Shown piece by piece: positions 33,498-42,191 of a stretch of DNA of 64,000 bases; within the stretch, counting starts at the first letter, position 1; each line of letters opens with the position of its first letter. Under the pieces are notes generated by a model. The model saw only the letters and a program-made list of their open reading frames with translations. It had not been told where the DNA came from and did no database searches. Made by a program: the position numbers and the translations under genes. The stretch is from the NCBI GenBank assembly GCA_001799575.1, contig MGTT01000022.1:16407-80406 (forward strand), in the 5' to 3' direction. Origin of the DNA: Elusimicrobia bacterium GWA2_56_46. Its GTDB lineage: Bacteria > Elusimicrobiota > Elusimicrobia > Elusimicrobiales > UBA9959.

Positions 33498-35344
33498 CTC
33501 CCGCCTCCCGCCGGCGCGGTGGAGCCGGACACGGCCCCGGATCCGGCGGACGCCAAAGTATTGACCAGCGCCCGCGAACCGGGCAATCTGCCGCGGAAAG
33601 CGGCCTGTATGACTTCCTTGGCTATGGGCACCGCCGCGGAAGCCCCGTGCTCTCCGTGTTCCACCAGCACGGAGACCGCCACCTCTGGCTGCTCGCCGGG
33701 CAGCTGGGCGTAGGCCACGAACCAGGCGTGATCCTTGCCGTGCGGGTTCTGAGCCGTGCCCGTTTTGCCGAAGATCTCCACCCCGTCTATTTTGACCGTC
33801 TGCCCCGTGCCTTCAAGCACCACTTCCTTCAGGCCCTCCCGTATCAGCTCCCAGGTGCGGTCTTTAAGTTCCGCCTGGGATAGTTTTTCCGGCTTGCTTT
33901 TAAAAGTTATCTGTCCTTCGAAGTCCACTACGTGATCCACATAATACGGCCGCCAGAAAGCCCCCCGGCTGGCGATAGCCGAGATGAGCTGCGCCATCTG
34001 GATCGGGGTCACCAGCGTCTCGCCCTGGCCGATACTGAGGTTCAGGGTATCGCCTATGAACCAGTAGCTTTTTTTCTCCGCCCGCCTGCTGGGCCCGAAG
34101 ATATTGCCGCTTTTCTCGTCGGGCAGCGGGATGCCGGTAGGCCTGCCCAGCCTGAACATCCGCGCGTATTTTTCTATGTTCAGGGGGCCGGTCTTGATGC
34201 CGAGGTTGTAAAAATAAACGTCGCAGGATTTGGCCATGCCTCTGATAAAATCCGCTTTTCCATGTCCCTTCTTCTCCCAGCATTTGAAAACACGGCTGCC
34301 CGCGTCGAAATAACCGGGACACAAAAAAGTCTCGGCCGGATCCATCCTGCCGGAATCCAGGCCGGCTATCGAACTGATGATCTTGAACGGGGAAGCGGGC
34401 GGATAAGTGCCCTGCACGGCCACGTTAAATTCCGGCAGCTCTTTCATATTGTCGTACTTCTTTTCATCGGAGTAGGAAACAAAGCGGTTCGGGTCGTAAT
34501 CCGGCATGGAAGCCATGGCCAGGATAGCGCCCGACCTGGGATCCACGGCCACCACGGCCCCTTTCCCCGTGTTGGAGGCCTTCAACCCCGCTTCCGCCGC
34601 CGCCTGCATTTTGGAGTCTATGGTCAGATAAATATCGGAGCCGGGCTCCCATTTGCGGCTTTCAAGAATCCGGCTGAGCTTGCCCCTGGAATCCACCTCC
34701 AGATAAATGCCGCCGTCCCTGCCTTTCAGATCCCGCTCGTACATCTTCTCAAGTCCGGCCTTGCCTACGCGCGAATCCATGCCGTAATTCTTATCTTTCC
34801 CGTAGACGGCCCAGTCTTTGGCGTCCATCTTGCTGATGTAACCGGTCAGGTGGCTGAGATAATTTCCAAAAGGATAAAAGCGGCGGGCCTCCACCACGAT
34901 ATCTATGCCGGAATACATAGTTTTAAGCTCGGAGATGGAAAACATTGCCTTCGAGGACAGATTTTCGGCCAGGCGCACCGGAGCGCCTTTTTTTACCGCC
35001 CTGTAAAGGCCGGCGCGAAGCTCGTCGAAAGGCATACCGAGGCGGCGGGAAAGGCTGTCGGCCATTTTATCCATTGCCTCCACGGAATTAATCCGCCCTG
35101 GGAAATAGATAAGGCTGAAAGAAGGCTTGTTGGCCGCTACCGCGGCCAGATCCCTGGTATAAATGCGTCCGCGCGGGGCGGCCTGAGGCAGAATCTGGGT
35201 TCTGTTCCTTTCCGCGATCTCCTGGTAATGGGAATGCATCAGGATCTGAAGGTTGACCAGACGCAGCGCGAAAACCAGGCTGACGGCCGCGGCCAGCCCC
35301 CATAAGAAATTCATCCTGTCCTGGGAGATCCCGCGCTCGATCAT
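33494..35344 (-). CDS. mrdA: Penicillin-binding protein 2 (elongation transpeptidase)
   Basis: This 616-residue class B PBP has an N-terminal membrane helix (about 13-33), a dimerisation domain and a transpeptidase domain. Catalytic motifs are the SxxK serine in PPASPFK, the SxN-equivalent SCDVYFYN and KTG in FGKTGTAQ. The Asp-Leu/Pro-rich tail (AGSGAVSGSTAPAGGG) is low complexity. Together with RodA and MreBCD it forms the elongasome. Both ends overlap neighbours by four bases (mreD and rodA), giving a tightly coupled mreC-mreD-mrdA-rodA unit. Confidence 0.96.
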   Translation of the reverse strand: MIERGISQDRMNFLWGLAAAVSLVFALRLVNLQILMHSHYQEIAERNRTQILPQAAPRGRIYTRDLAAVAANKPSFSLIYFPGRINSVEAMDKMADSLSRRLGMPFDELRAGLYRAVKKGAPVRLAENLSSKAMFSISELKTMYSGIDIVVEARRFYPFGNYLSHLTGYISKMDAKDWAVYGKDKNYGMDSRVGKAGLEKMYERDLKGRDGGIYLEVDSRGKLSRILESRKWEPGSDIYLTIDSKMQAAAEAGLKASNTGKGAVVAVDPRSGAILAMASMPDYDPNRFVSYSDEKKYDNMKELPEFNVAVQGTYPPASPFKIISSIAGLDSGRMDPAETFLCPGYFDAGSRVFKCWEKKGHGKADFIRGMAKSCDVYFYNLGIKTGPLNIEKYARMFRLGRPTGIPLPDEKSGNIFGPSRRAEKKSYWFIGDTLNLSIGQGETLVTPIQMAQLISAIASRGAFWRPYYVDHVVDFEGQITFKSKPEKLSQAELKDRTWELIREGLKEVVLEGTGQTVKIDGVEIFGKTGTAQNPHGKDHAWFVAYAQLPGEQPEVAVSVLVEHGEHGASAAVPIAKEVIQAAFRGRLPGSRALVNTLASAGSGAVSGSTAPAGGGR

Positions 35345-35820
35345 AAGATGCCGGACCTTTTTTTGAGCTGCGCGAAAAAATGGAACATCAGCGGCGCCAG
35401 CAGGGCGTTAAGAAAAGGCTCTATCAGCAGCCCTTTAAGCTGCAGCGGATTGATCCTGCCCAGCGTCAGCGACAGGCCCTGATAGAAGAACATAATGACC
35501 GGCGTAAGGATCAGCGCCGCGACTACCTGGGAAAAAGAACCGACCAGATCCAGATGGCGCTTCATCATATAGATGCCGTACGCCATGAGCGTGTAAATGA
35601 GCGCGTAAGCGCCGAAAAGACTCGCCCCCAGGAAATCGAGATAGAGCCCGAAGAAAAAGCAGTAGGCCAGGGCCTTGGCGGGGCGGGCTATGATGGCGGC
35701 CGACAGGGCGGCGATAAAAATGAGATTGGGCGCCACTCCGAAAACGGAAAGATTGGCGGTCCACCACCAGTAGACAATCCCGGTCAGCGCGTAAAGAAGA
35801 ATGTCGCCCATGATGATCAT
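35341..35820 (-). CDS. mreD: Rod shape-determining protein MreD
   Basis: The 159-residue integral membrane protein has five or six helices and the MreD-like run PNLIFIAALSAAIIARPAKALAYCFFFGLYLD. Sequence conservation in MreD is low; the call relies on size, hydrophobicity and position between mreC and mrdA. Both flanks overlap by four bases. It would bridge MreC and the PBP2/RodA pair in the inner membrane. Confidence 0.88.
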   Translation of the reverse strand: MIIMGDILLYALTGIVYWWWTANLSVFGVAPNLIFIAALSAAIIARPAKALAYCFFFGLYLDFLGASLFGAYALIYTLMAYGIYMMKRHLDLVGSFSQVVAALILTPVIMFFYQGLSLTLGRINPLQLKGLLIEPFLNALLAPLMFHFFAQLKKRSGIL

Positions 35821-36677
35821 TTTTTTAAAGTCTCCGAAAGCGCTGAAAGATCCGGCGGCAGCTCCCTTTTCACGATATAGACCTCTTTAAGCGCGCCGAT
35901 ATTTATCGCCGGGGCCACATCGGCGGTAATAAAATTCATGAAAGATTCCCTGGGGTACACCGTTTTAACGCGGCCCACGGAAAGCCCCTGGGGGAACAGC
36001 AGTCCCCCCGGGGAAGTGCGGAGTTCCATGCCTTCGGAGATCTCGGAGCCCTCCGGAATATAATTGATCTTCAGAAGCCAGGTACCCCTGCCCTCGGCCA
36101 GGCCCTCGAAACTGGCGCCGGGCAGGGAACAGATGACGGAGGAAACGCTGTTGGTTATGAGCAGCACCTTGGAAAAATCCTGATAAACCTCAAAAATCCG
36201 GCCCGCCAGGCCCACGCGGCCGTTCTCAACGCCGATCACGGTGGAGCCGGGCGTAATACCCTCCCGGGAACCTTTATTGACGAAAAAAGCGCCGTACCAC
36301 TCCTGCGGATTCTTGTTTACGACCCGGGCCCACACGCCTTTAAGGGGAAGCTCGCGGGACAGCCCCATCTCGGCGGCCAGCCGCCGGTTCTCCTCCCGGT
36401 CGGATTCGGCCGTTTTAATGGAGATTTCCAGTTCCCTTATCCGGTCTTTCAGCGCGCGGTTTTCCTGATCCGTCTTCAGAAGGTTGAGGAAATTTTCCGG
36501 GATATTACGGACATAATAATCGTATTTTTCACCGTAATGGAGCGAGGGCACCAGACTGTAACTAACCAGCACCCTGGCGGTGTGGGCTATTTGCGAGGAG
36601 GGGAGAAGAAGGAGCAGGACCGATATAAAAACAAAAAAGACAGCAGCATAATTTGCCATGTCTTTTTCCCTGTTCAT
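35817..36677 (-). CDS. mreC: Rod shape-determining protein MreC
   Basis: This 286-residue protein has one N-terminal membrane helix (10-25) and a coiled coil (about 65-105: ENRALKDRIRELEISIKTAESDREENRR). The periplasmic double beta-barrel follows, with WARVVNKNPQEWYGAFFVNKGSREGI and the late GLLFPQGLSVGRV. Length and order fit MreC. It follows mreB after a 106-base gap with no clear terminator, and its stop overlaps mreD. A GGAGGA ribosome-binding site precedes the start. Confidence 0.93.
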   Translation of the reverse strand: MNREKDMANYAAVFFVFISVLLLLLPSSQIAHTARVLVSYSLVPSLHYGEKYDYYVRNIPENFLNLLKTDQENRALKDRIRELEISIKTAESDREENRRLAAEMGLSRELPLKGVWARVVNKNPQEWYGAFFVNKGSREGITPGSTVIGVENGRVGLAGRIFEVYQDFSKVLLITNSVSSVICSLPGASFEGLAEGRGTWLLKINYIPEGSEISEGMELRTSPGGLLFPQGLSVGRVKTVYPRESFMNFITADVAPAINIGALKEVYIVKRELPPDLSALSETLKK

Positions 36678-36783
36678 AGTCCTCCCTGCGATAAGCGGAA
36701 GACCCGGTTTTTAATGAAATCCAAAAGCGCGAGCCGCCGGCGCGGCCGGTGAAGCGAGACCATATAAAAAAGCCCGTGCGCCT

Positions 36784-37827
36784 TTAATCATTGCGATATG
36801 ACTTCAAAAAATCGGGTCTCTGCTGTATCTTATCCAGTTCTTCAAGATACTTGCCGCAGCCTAAAGCGACGCAGCTGAGCGGATCGGCCGCCCTGTGGAC
36901 CGGCAGCTCGGTCTCCTGCCTGATAAGTTCGGGAAAGCCCCTCAGCAGGGAGCCTCCGCCGGCAAGCACCATGCCCCTGTCCACGAGATCTGACGAGAGT
37001 TCGGGCGGGGTTTCCTCTAAAACCTGCTTGATAACGTCGACTATAAGCTGTACGGGTTCCATCAGGGCCTGCCGGATCTCCTCCGACGTGACGAGGAGCG
37101 TTTTGGGCAGGCCTTTCGCCTGATCCCGGCCCTTGACCTCTATGGTCTTTTCTTCTTTCAACGGAAAAACCGAGCCTATCTGTATTTTCACCTCTTCCGC
37201 GGTGGTCTCGCCGATAACCAGATTATGCTTTCTCCTGAAATACTGCACTATGCAGTCGTCCATCTCGTCGCCGGCGACATCAAGCGACTTGGCCACCACC
37301 ATGCCGCCCAATGAAATTACCGCCACTTCCGTCGTGCCGCCGCCGATATCGCAGATCATGCTGGCATGGGGCTCCGAGACCGGCAGCTCGGAGCCTATGG
37401 CCGCGGCCATGGGCTCTTCGATCAGGTAGACCTCACGGGCGCCGGCCTGCTCGGCCGATTCCTGCACCGCGCGTTTCTCCACTTCGGTGATCCCCGAAGG
37501 GATGCCGATGACTATCCGGGGATGCAAAAGACTGCGTCTGTTGTGGACTTTCCTGATAAAATACTTTATCATCTCCTGCGTAACTTCGAAATCCGCGATG
37601 ACGCCGTTGCGCAGGGGGCGCACGGCCGCTATATTGGAGGGCGTGCGGCCCAGCATCAGCTTTGCCTCCGCTCCCACAGCCAGCACTTTTCTCCGGTTTT
37701 TGTCTATGGCGACCACGGAAGGCTCGCGCAGGACTATGCCTTTACCCTTGACATAAACCAGCGTATTGGCGGTTCCCAGGTCTATGCCGATATCGTTGGA
37801 AAAAAGACTGAAAAAATAATCGAACAT
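36784..37827 (-). CDS. mreB: Rod shape-determining protein MreB
   Basis: This 347-residue bacterial actin forms membrane-associated filaments that position the elongasome. Visible actin-fold motifs are phosphate 1 [18 protein letters not shown], connect 1 [13 protein letters not shown], phosphate 2 [16 protein letters not shown] and the adenosine motif [12 protein letters not shown]. Family length is normal. It starts after AGGAATTAAA. It lies just after the rplQ 3' hairpin, so the mre operon directly follows the alpha ribosomal operon in the same direction. Confidence 0.97.
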   Translation of the reverse strand: MFDYFFSLFSNDIGIDLGTANTLVYVKGKGIVLREPSVVAIDKNRRKVLAVGAEAKLMLGRTPSNIAAVRPLRNGVIADFEVTQEMIKYFIRKVHNRRSLLHPRIVIGIPSGITEVEKRAVQESAEQAGAREVYLIEEPMAAAIGSELPVSEPHASMICDIGGGTTEVAVISLGGMVVAKSLDVAGDEMDDCIVQYFRRKHNLVIGETTAEEVKIQIGSVFPLKEEKTIEVKGRDQAKGLPKTLLVTSEEIRQALMEPVQLIVDVIKQVLEETPPELSSDLVDRGMVLAGGGSLLRGFPELIRQETELPVHRAADPLSCVALGCGKYLEELDKIQQRPDFLKSYRND

Positions 37828-37870
37828 TTTAATTCCTAAAAAATGAACAAAGATAAAGAACCAATTTCTT

Positions 37871-37929
37871 CCCTTATCCTTTAGCCTTTATCCCTAAGCC
37901 TTTCCGAAAAACTTACCAAGTTTTTCGGA
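37871..37929 (-). repeat. Composite hairpin plus heptad element at the end of the ribosomal cluster
   Basis: Directly after the rplQ stop lies a perfect 12-bp stem TCCGAAAAACTT with a three-base loop (37903-37929). Five heptads of the CCTTTAG/CCTTTAT family (37871-37905) follow. It may separate the ribosomal transcript from mreB. Confidence 0.85.
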
Positions 37930-38274
37930 TTAATCCACCAGCTTTATCAAGGCGACTTCGGCGGCGTCGCCTTTTCTCACCCCAAGCCTGAGGATCCTGG
38001 TGCAGCCGCCGTTCCTGTCCTTATACCGCGGGGCGAGAACGTCAAAAACCTTGCGATATACGTCCTTGGTCTTTATGATCCTTCTGACTTCAAGCCTGCG
38101 GCCGAGTTTGGCGTCGTTAACCACGCCTTCCACCACGCGGCGGAGTTCCTTGGCCTTAGGCACGGTGGTTTTTACCTTTTCGTGCAGGAGCAGGCTGGCC
38201 GCCATGTTCGAGAACATGGCGCGCCTGTGCGAGCCCGTCTTGGAAAGCTTTCTGTGTCCGAGATTTTTTATCAT
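37930..38274 (-). CDS. rplQ: 50S ribosomal protein L17
   Basis: The 114-residue protein lines the exit-tunnel side of the large subunit. It has the conserved opening LGHRKLSKTGSHRRAMFSNM, the middle EKVKTTVPKAKELRRVVE and the C-terminal ILRLGVRKGDAAEVALIKLV. It is the last gene of the alpha operon, four bases after rpoA, and its stop abuts a strong hairpin. Confidence 0.97.
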   Translation of the reverse strand: MIKNLGHRKLSKTGSHRRAMFSNMAASLLLHEKVKTTVPKAKELRRVVEGVVNDAKLGRRLEVRRIIKTKDVYRKVFDVLAPRYKDRNGGCTRILRLGVRKGDAAEVALIKLVD

Positions 38275-38278
38275 AACT

Positions 38279-39259
38279 TTATTCCACTTTCATACCGAGT
38301 TCAAGGCCCATTTCTTTCAGCTTGTCCTTTATCTCATCCAGGGATTTCTTGCCGAAATTTTTCACCGCCAGCAGATCATCCTCGGTCTTGCCGACAAGTT
38401 CGCCGATGGTGCGGATACCGGCGACTTTCAGGCAATTGGAAGCCCTTGAGGAGAGTTCGATCATCTCCACGCCCTGATCCAGGGTGCCCTTAAGCTCAAC
38501 GCCTTTTTCCCCTGAATCCGCGGCGCCTGAAACTTTAGCCGGCTCGGCCGAGGCTTCGGCCTCGGGGAGGAACGGCAGAATGGAGCGGCGCAGCAGGGAA
38601 GCGGTCTTGTTCACGGCGTCCGAGGGACTGATGCTGCCGTCCGTCCAGATCTCAAGGACAAGCCTGTCGTAGTCGGTCCGCTGGCCCACGCGGGCGTTCT
38701 CCACGTTATAGTGCACTTTCTGTATCGGGGAGAAAAGCGCGTCCATCGGAATGAAATCGGCGGGAAGGTTCATCCGGGCTCTGATCTCTTCGGAGGTCAG
38801 ATAACCCGCGCCCCTGGCGACCTCAAGTTCGGCCTCAAAAGCCGCGCCCGATTCCACATGCGAAATGACCAGCTCCTTGTTGATGATCTCGACGTTGGCG
38901 TTTTCCCTGATATCCGAAGCCCTGACTTCCTTTTTGCCGCGCACGGAAAGCAGGAGAGTCTCGGGGCCGTCGCCCGTGAGACGCACACGGAGCTTTTTAA
39001 GATTCAGCAGCACGTTGATGACGTCTTCCTGCACGCCGTTGACCGTGGAATATTCGTGCCTGGCGCCCTTGATCCTGACCGCCACGACGGCCGCGCCGTC
39101 GAGGCTTGAGAGAAGGATGCGGCGAAGGGAGTTGCCTATGGTATGGCCATAACCTCTTTCATAGGGCTCGGCGGTGAACTTGGAATAGTTCCCGGTCTTT
39201 GTTTTTTCCTCGACATTTATCGCTTCGGGGATAATAAGCTGTTTTGAAAAGCTGGACAT
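38279..39259 (-). CDS. rpoA: DNA-directed RNA polymerase subunit alpha
   Basis: This 326-residue subunit nucleates RNA polymerase assembly. The N-terminal domain has the conserved PYERGYGHTIGNSLRRILLSSLDGAAV, the middle WTDGSISPSDAVNKTASLL, and the C-terminal domain has SSRASNCLKVAGIRTIGELVGKTEDDLLAVKNFGKKSLDEIK, which contacts UP elements and activators. It lies between rpsD and rplQ as in most bacteria. A linker of about 30 residues carries Ala/Glu-rich low complexity. Confidence 0.98.
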   Translation of the reverse strand: MSSFSKQLIIPEAINVEEKTKTGNYSKFTAEPYERGYGHTIGNSLRRILLSSLDGAAVVAVRIKGARHEYSTVNGVQEDVINVLLNLKKLRVRLTGDGPETLLLSVRGKKEVRASDIRENANVEIINKELVISHVESGAAFEAELEVARGAGYLTSEEIRARMNLPADFIPMDALFSPIQKVHYNVENARVGQRTDYDRLVLEIWTDGSISPSDAVNKTASLLRRSILPFLPEAEASAEPAKVSGAADSGEKGVELKGTLDQGVEMIELSSRASNCLKVAGIRTIGELVGKTEDDLLAVKNFGKKSLDEIKDKLKEMGLELGMKVE

Positions 39260-39277
39260 TTATTGGCTGCCTCCTGG

Positions 39278-39919
39278 TTATTTGGAATAGAATTCCACTA
39301 TAAGCTGCTCATCGACGCTGATGGACACTTCCCCGCGGTCGGGCCAGCGGACCATTTTCCCCGTCATGGTAGCGGGGTCATAGGACAGGAAACTGGGCCT
39401 GGGCGCGGACTTTTCCGCGTGCTCAAGCCCCTGCTTCACGGCGAGGGTCTGGGCGGTCTTCGGTTCGATATTCACCGTATCTCCGGGTTTAACCAGGAAA
39501 GACGGTATATCCACCTGGCGGCCGTTCACGCGGATATGCCCGTGGTTCACCAGCTGCCTGGAAGCTTTCATGGAAACCGCGAAACCGAGGCGCCGCACTA
39601 TGTTGTCAAGCCTGACCTCAAGAAAACGCAGGAGCGCCTCTCCGGTCTTCCCCTTGTCCTTGGAGGCTTTGTCGAAAAAGCGCCTGAACTGGGTTTCGGT
39701 GATCTGCGCCATAAGGCGGGCTATCTGCTTCTCGCGCAGATGTCTGCCATAGTCGGACATTTTTTTCATGCCGCCCGGCCCGGACGAGAACTTCTTGTCG
39801 CGGCTGGCCTTTTGTTTCTTATCCACAATGCAATTGGTGGAACACTTGCCGCCCTTGAGAAAGAGCTTCTGGCTTACTTTTCTGCATTTTTTGCAGCTGG
39901 GTCCTGTGTATCTAGACAT
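39278..39919 (-). CDS. rpsD: 30S ribosomal protein S4 (zinc-type)
   Basis: This 213-residue primary 16S-binding protein carries N-terminal cysteines CKKC and CSTNC with the spacing of the zinc-binding C+ form. The S4 RNA-binding domain RLDNIVRRLGFAVSMKASRQLVNHGHIRVNGRQVDIPS is complete. It is often the autoregulator of the alpha operon. GGAGGATT precedes the start. An array of GGTTACT heptads separates it from rpsK. Confidence 0.97.
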   Translation of the reverse strand: MSRYTGPSCKKCRKVSQKLFLKGGKCSTNCIVDKKQKASRDKKFSSGPGGMKKMSDYGRHLREKQIARLMAQITETQFRRFFDKASKDKGKTGEALLRFLEVRLDNIVRRLGFAVSMKASRQLVNHGHIRVNGRQVDIPSFLVKPGDTVNIEPKTAQTLAVKQGLEHAEKSAPRPSFLSYDPATMTGKMVRWPDRGEVSISVDEQLIVEFYSK

Positions 39920-39937
39920 AATCCTCCGTAAAATCGC

Positions 39938-39986
39938 GGTATCCGGTATTCAGTAACCGGTTACCGGTTACTGGTTACTGGTTACT
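39938..39986. repeat. Heptad array, GGTTACT family, rpsK-rpsD spacer
   Basis: Seven contiguous units (GGTATCC, GGTATTC, AGTAACC, GGTTACC, then three GGTTACT) fill the spacer up to the rpsK stop. GGTTACT is close to a heptanucleotide repeat unit I recall from cyanobacterial STRRs. Confidence 0.9.
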
Positions 39987-39990
39987 GCCG

Positions 39991-40428
39991 TTATACTCTG
40001 CGCGGCTTGGGCGGTCTGCAGCCGTTATGCGGGATCGGCGTGGTGTCCTTGATGGAAAGCACGTGGATGCCGCTGGCGGCGATCGCCCTGATCGCGGTCT
40101 CGCGGCCGTTGCCCGGGCCGGTGACGAAAACTATGGCCTGCTTAACGCCGTATTCCATCGCCCGTGAAGCCGCCTTGGACGAGGTGATCTGCGCGGCGAA
40201 AGGCGTGCCTTTCTTGGTGCCCCTGAAGCCGTTGGCCCCCGAGGTTGACCAGGACAGCACGTTTCCTTTCTCGTCGGTAATGGTGACGATAGTGTTGTTG
40301 AACGAGCAGTTGATGTACACTTTGGCGAAAGTCACGGAGCCGTGATGCCTTCTCTTCGCCTGGGGCTTATGCTCCGTCTTCTTGTACGGATCCGCTCCGG
40401 TCTGCTGGGTTTTCTTTTCTTCCGCCAT
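39991..40428 (-). CDS. rpsK: 30S ribosomal protein S11
   Basis: The 145-residue platform protein has the conserved core [43 protein letters not shown] and the C-terminal [33 protein letters not shown]. An N-terminal Lys/Gln-rich extension of about 25 residues makes it longer than usual. The ribosome-binding site is GGAGGATT. It lies between rpsM and rpsD. Confidence 0.97.
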   Translation of the reverse strand: MAEEKKTQQTGADPYKKTEHKPQAKRRHHGSVTFAKVYINCSFNNTIVTITDEKGNVLSWSTSGANGFRGTKKGTPFAAQITSSKAASRAMEYGVKQAIVFVTGPGNGRETAIRAIAASGIHVLSIKDTTPIPHNGCRPPKPRRV

Positions 40429-40464
40429 ATTAAATCCTCCGTTGTGAGAGCTGAAGTTTGGCCG

Positions 40465-40496
40465 CTTCAGATCTTCAGAGCTTCAGCTCTTCAGAT
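40465..40496. repeat. Octamer array CTTCAGAT/CTTCAGAG, rpsM-rpsK spacer
   Basis: Four units of eight bases, rather than seven, abut the rpsM stop codon. A single inverted copy (GCTGAAG) lies at about 40450. This is the clearest exception to the 7-bp period. Confidence 0.8.
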
Positions 40497-40895
40497 CTAC
40501 TTGGCTACGGGCTTGGCCGGAGCTTTTGAAGCCGAACCGACGGTCTTCCTTCTGCCGCGCCGGGTACGGGCGTTGGTCTTGGTTCTCTGACCGCGGGCGG
40601 GAAGCATTCTTCTGTGGCGCATTCCCCTGTAGCTGCCTATCTCCAGGTGCCTTTTCATGTGGGCGGTGATCTCCCTTCGAAGCTCGCCCTCCACTTTGTA
40701 TTCCTTTGAAATGACTGAATTAAGAAGACCGATCTGGTCCTCGGTCAGATCCTTGACCCTGACGGCCGGATCGATCTGGCTTTTCAGACCGCCCAGAATT
40801 TTCAGAGCCAGCGGCCGGCCTATGCCGAAGACATAAGCGAGCGCCACATCGATCCGTTTCTCCCTGGGTAAATCCACTCCCGATATTCTTGCCAT
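40497..40895 (-). CDS. rpsM: 30S ribosomal protein S13
   Basis: The 132-residue head protein contacts the P-site tRNA. It has the standard start [26 protein letters not shown] and the helix-two-turn-helix [14 protein letters not shown]. The tail [32 protein letters not shown] is followed by a short Ala/Lys extension. It lies between rpmJ and rpsK, the usual alpha-operon start. Confidence 0.97.
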   Translation of the reverse strand: MARISGVDLPREKRIDVALAYVFGIGRPLALKILGGLKSQIDPAVRVKDLTEDQIGLLNSVISKEYKVEGELRREITAHMKRHLEIGSYRGMRHRRMLPARGQRTKTNARTRRGRRKTVGSASKAPAKPVAK

Positions 40896-40902
40896 AATGA
40901 AA

Positions 40903-40930
40903 AGTGGTCAGTGGTCAGTGGTCAGTGATC
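40903..40930. repeat. Heptad array, AGTGGTC family, rpmJ-rpsM spacer
   Basis: Three AGTGGTC units and one AGTGATC are followed by a small hairpin (ATGCGG/CCGCAT, 40932-40946) and an inverted CAGTGACCAC. The same word family recurs at 48.55 and 50.33-50.40 kb. Confidence 0.85.
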
Positions 40931-41039
40931 AATGCGGAAACCGCATTTTCAGTGACCACGCCGTAACTAAGCACTTCCTCCTCTTTGTCTTTATTTTAAA
41001 AATTCCGGCCAATGTTTACTGAACACTGGCCACCGCTTT

Positions 41040-41153
41040 TTATCCCTGCCTCTGCTTGTGCCTGGGATCTTCGCAAATCACTCTGACCACGCCTTTGCGT
41101 TTCACGATCTTGCATTTAATGCAAATTTTTTTTACGCTGGCCCTTACTTTCAT
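41040..41153 (-). CDS. rpmJ: 50S ribosomal protein L36
   Basis: The 37-residue zinc-ribbon protein starts [21 protein letters not shown] and ends with [13 protein letters not shown]. It retains the CxxC...C...H zinc ligands of the C+ form. It was found directly from the sequence, being very short. It lies between infA and rpsM, the canonical position. Confidence 0.95.
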   Translation of the reverse strand: MKVRASVKKICIKCKIVKRKGVVRVICEDPRHKQRQG

Positions 41154-41183
41154 TTGGGAACTCCTTACGAATGCGCAACCCGG

Positions 41184-41405
41184 TTATTTTTCCCTGTAAA
41201 CTATCCTGCCTTTGGACAAGTCATACGGAGAAAGCTCCATTTTAACTTTATCGCCGGGCAGGATCTTTATATGATTGATGCGCATTTTGCCGGAAATAAT
41301 TCCGAGAATTATTTTCCCGGGCGCTATCTCAACTCTGAAAGTCGCGTTGGGAAGAGCTTCTTTTACGATCCCTTCCACCTCTATTTTTTCGCTGTTTTCT
41401 GACAT
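41184..41405 (-). CDS. infA: Translation initiation factor IF-1
   Basis: The 73-residue S1-like OB-fold factor binds the ribosomal A site during initiation. Conserved text is [22 protein letters not shown] and [22 protein letters not shown]. The usual AHISGKMR is [18 protein letters not shown] here. It is located between map and rpmJ as in many genomes. Confidence 0.95.
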   Translation of the reverse strand: MSENSEKIEVEGIVKEALPNATFRVEIAPGKIILGIISGKMRINHIKILPGDKVKMELSPYDLSKGRIVYREK

Positions 41406-41432
41406 ATTTATATATTATACAAAAATATCGGC

Positions 41433-42191
41433 TCAGCCGTGACTAATCACACTAAGTATCTCGCAGCCGGCTTCGGTAACCGCCACCGTATGTTCGAAGT
41501 GCGCCGTGCAGCTCCCGTCCGCGGATACCGCCGTCCAGCCATCGCTCTTTACCACTACCCCGGGGTTTCCCAGACACACCATGGGTTCGATGGCCAGCGT
41601 CATCCCGGGCCTGAGCGTAACCCCGGTTCCCGGCTTGCCGTAATTGGGGATGGAAGGCTCTTCGTGAAGATGGCGGCCGATACCGTGCCCGGTAAATTCC
41701 CTGACAACCGACATCCCGTTTTTAGTTACCAGTTTTTCCACCGCGTGGCACACGTCTCCGAGTCTGGCCCCGCTCCTCACTTCGGACAGGGCCGCGGAAA
41801 GCGAGGCCTCCGTCACTTCCATCAGGCGGGAGCGCTCCGGTCCCACGGTTCCGACGGCTACGGTTATAGCGGCATCGCCGTAAAAACCCCGGTAAACCGC
41901 GCCCAGATCCAGGCTGACCAGATCTCCGTCGCGCACGATCCGTTTCGCGTCGGGGATTCCGTGAACCACCTCTTCGTTGATCGAAACGCACAGCGCGGCC
42001 GGATAGCCCCGGTAGCCGAGAAAGGCCGGGAGCGCTTCGCGCGCGCGGATCCCGCGCTCCGCCAGGCTGTTAAGTTCCGCCGTTGAGATGCCGGGCCGGA
42101 CTTCCATTTTCAACAGGGCCAGCACCTCGGCCACTATCCCGGAAGCCCGCCTCATCAGAGCCAGCTCGGCCGCGGTCTTTATTTCGACCAT
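41433..42191 (-). CDS. map: Methionine aminopeptidase, type I
   Basis: The 252-residue metalloprotease removes N-terminal Met. Ligands of the dinuclear site are visible in VSLDLGAVYRGFYGDAAIT (two Asp), FTGHGIGRHLHEEP (His), AIEPMVCLG (Glu) and FEHTVAVTEAG (Glu). The start overlaps the adk end by 13 bases. The adk-map-infA-rpmJ order is standard for the spc-alpha junction. Confidence 0.96.
   Translation of the reverse strand: MVEIKTAAELALMRRASGIVAEVLALLKMEVRPGISTAELNSLAERGIRAREALPAFLGYRGYPAALCVSINEEVVHGIPDAKRIVRDGDLVSLDLGAVYRGFYGDAAITVAVGTVGPERSRLMEVTEASLSAALSEVRSGARLGDVCHAVEKLVTKNGMSVVREFTGHGIGRHLHEEPSIPNYGKPGTGVTLRPGMTLAIEPMVCLGNPGVVVKSDGWTAVSADGSCTAHFEHTVAVTEAGCEILSVISHG

Noticed and set aside
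33932..35305. Long plus-strand open frame opposite mrdA
   Set aside because: It mirrors PBP2 and has no independent support. The same holds for the long plus-strand frames opposite secY, rpsC, rplB and mreB.
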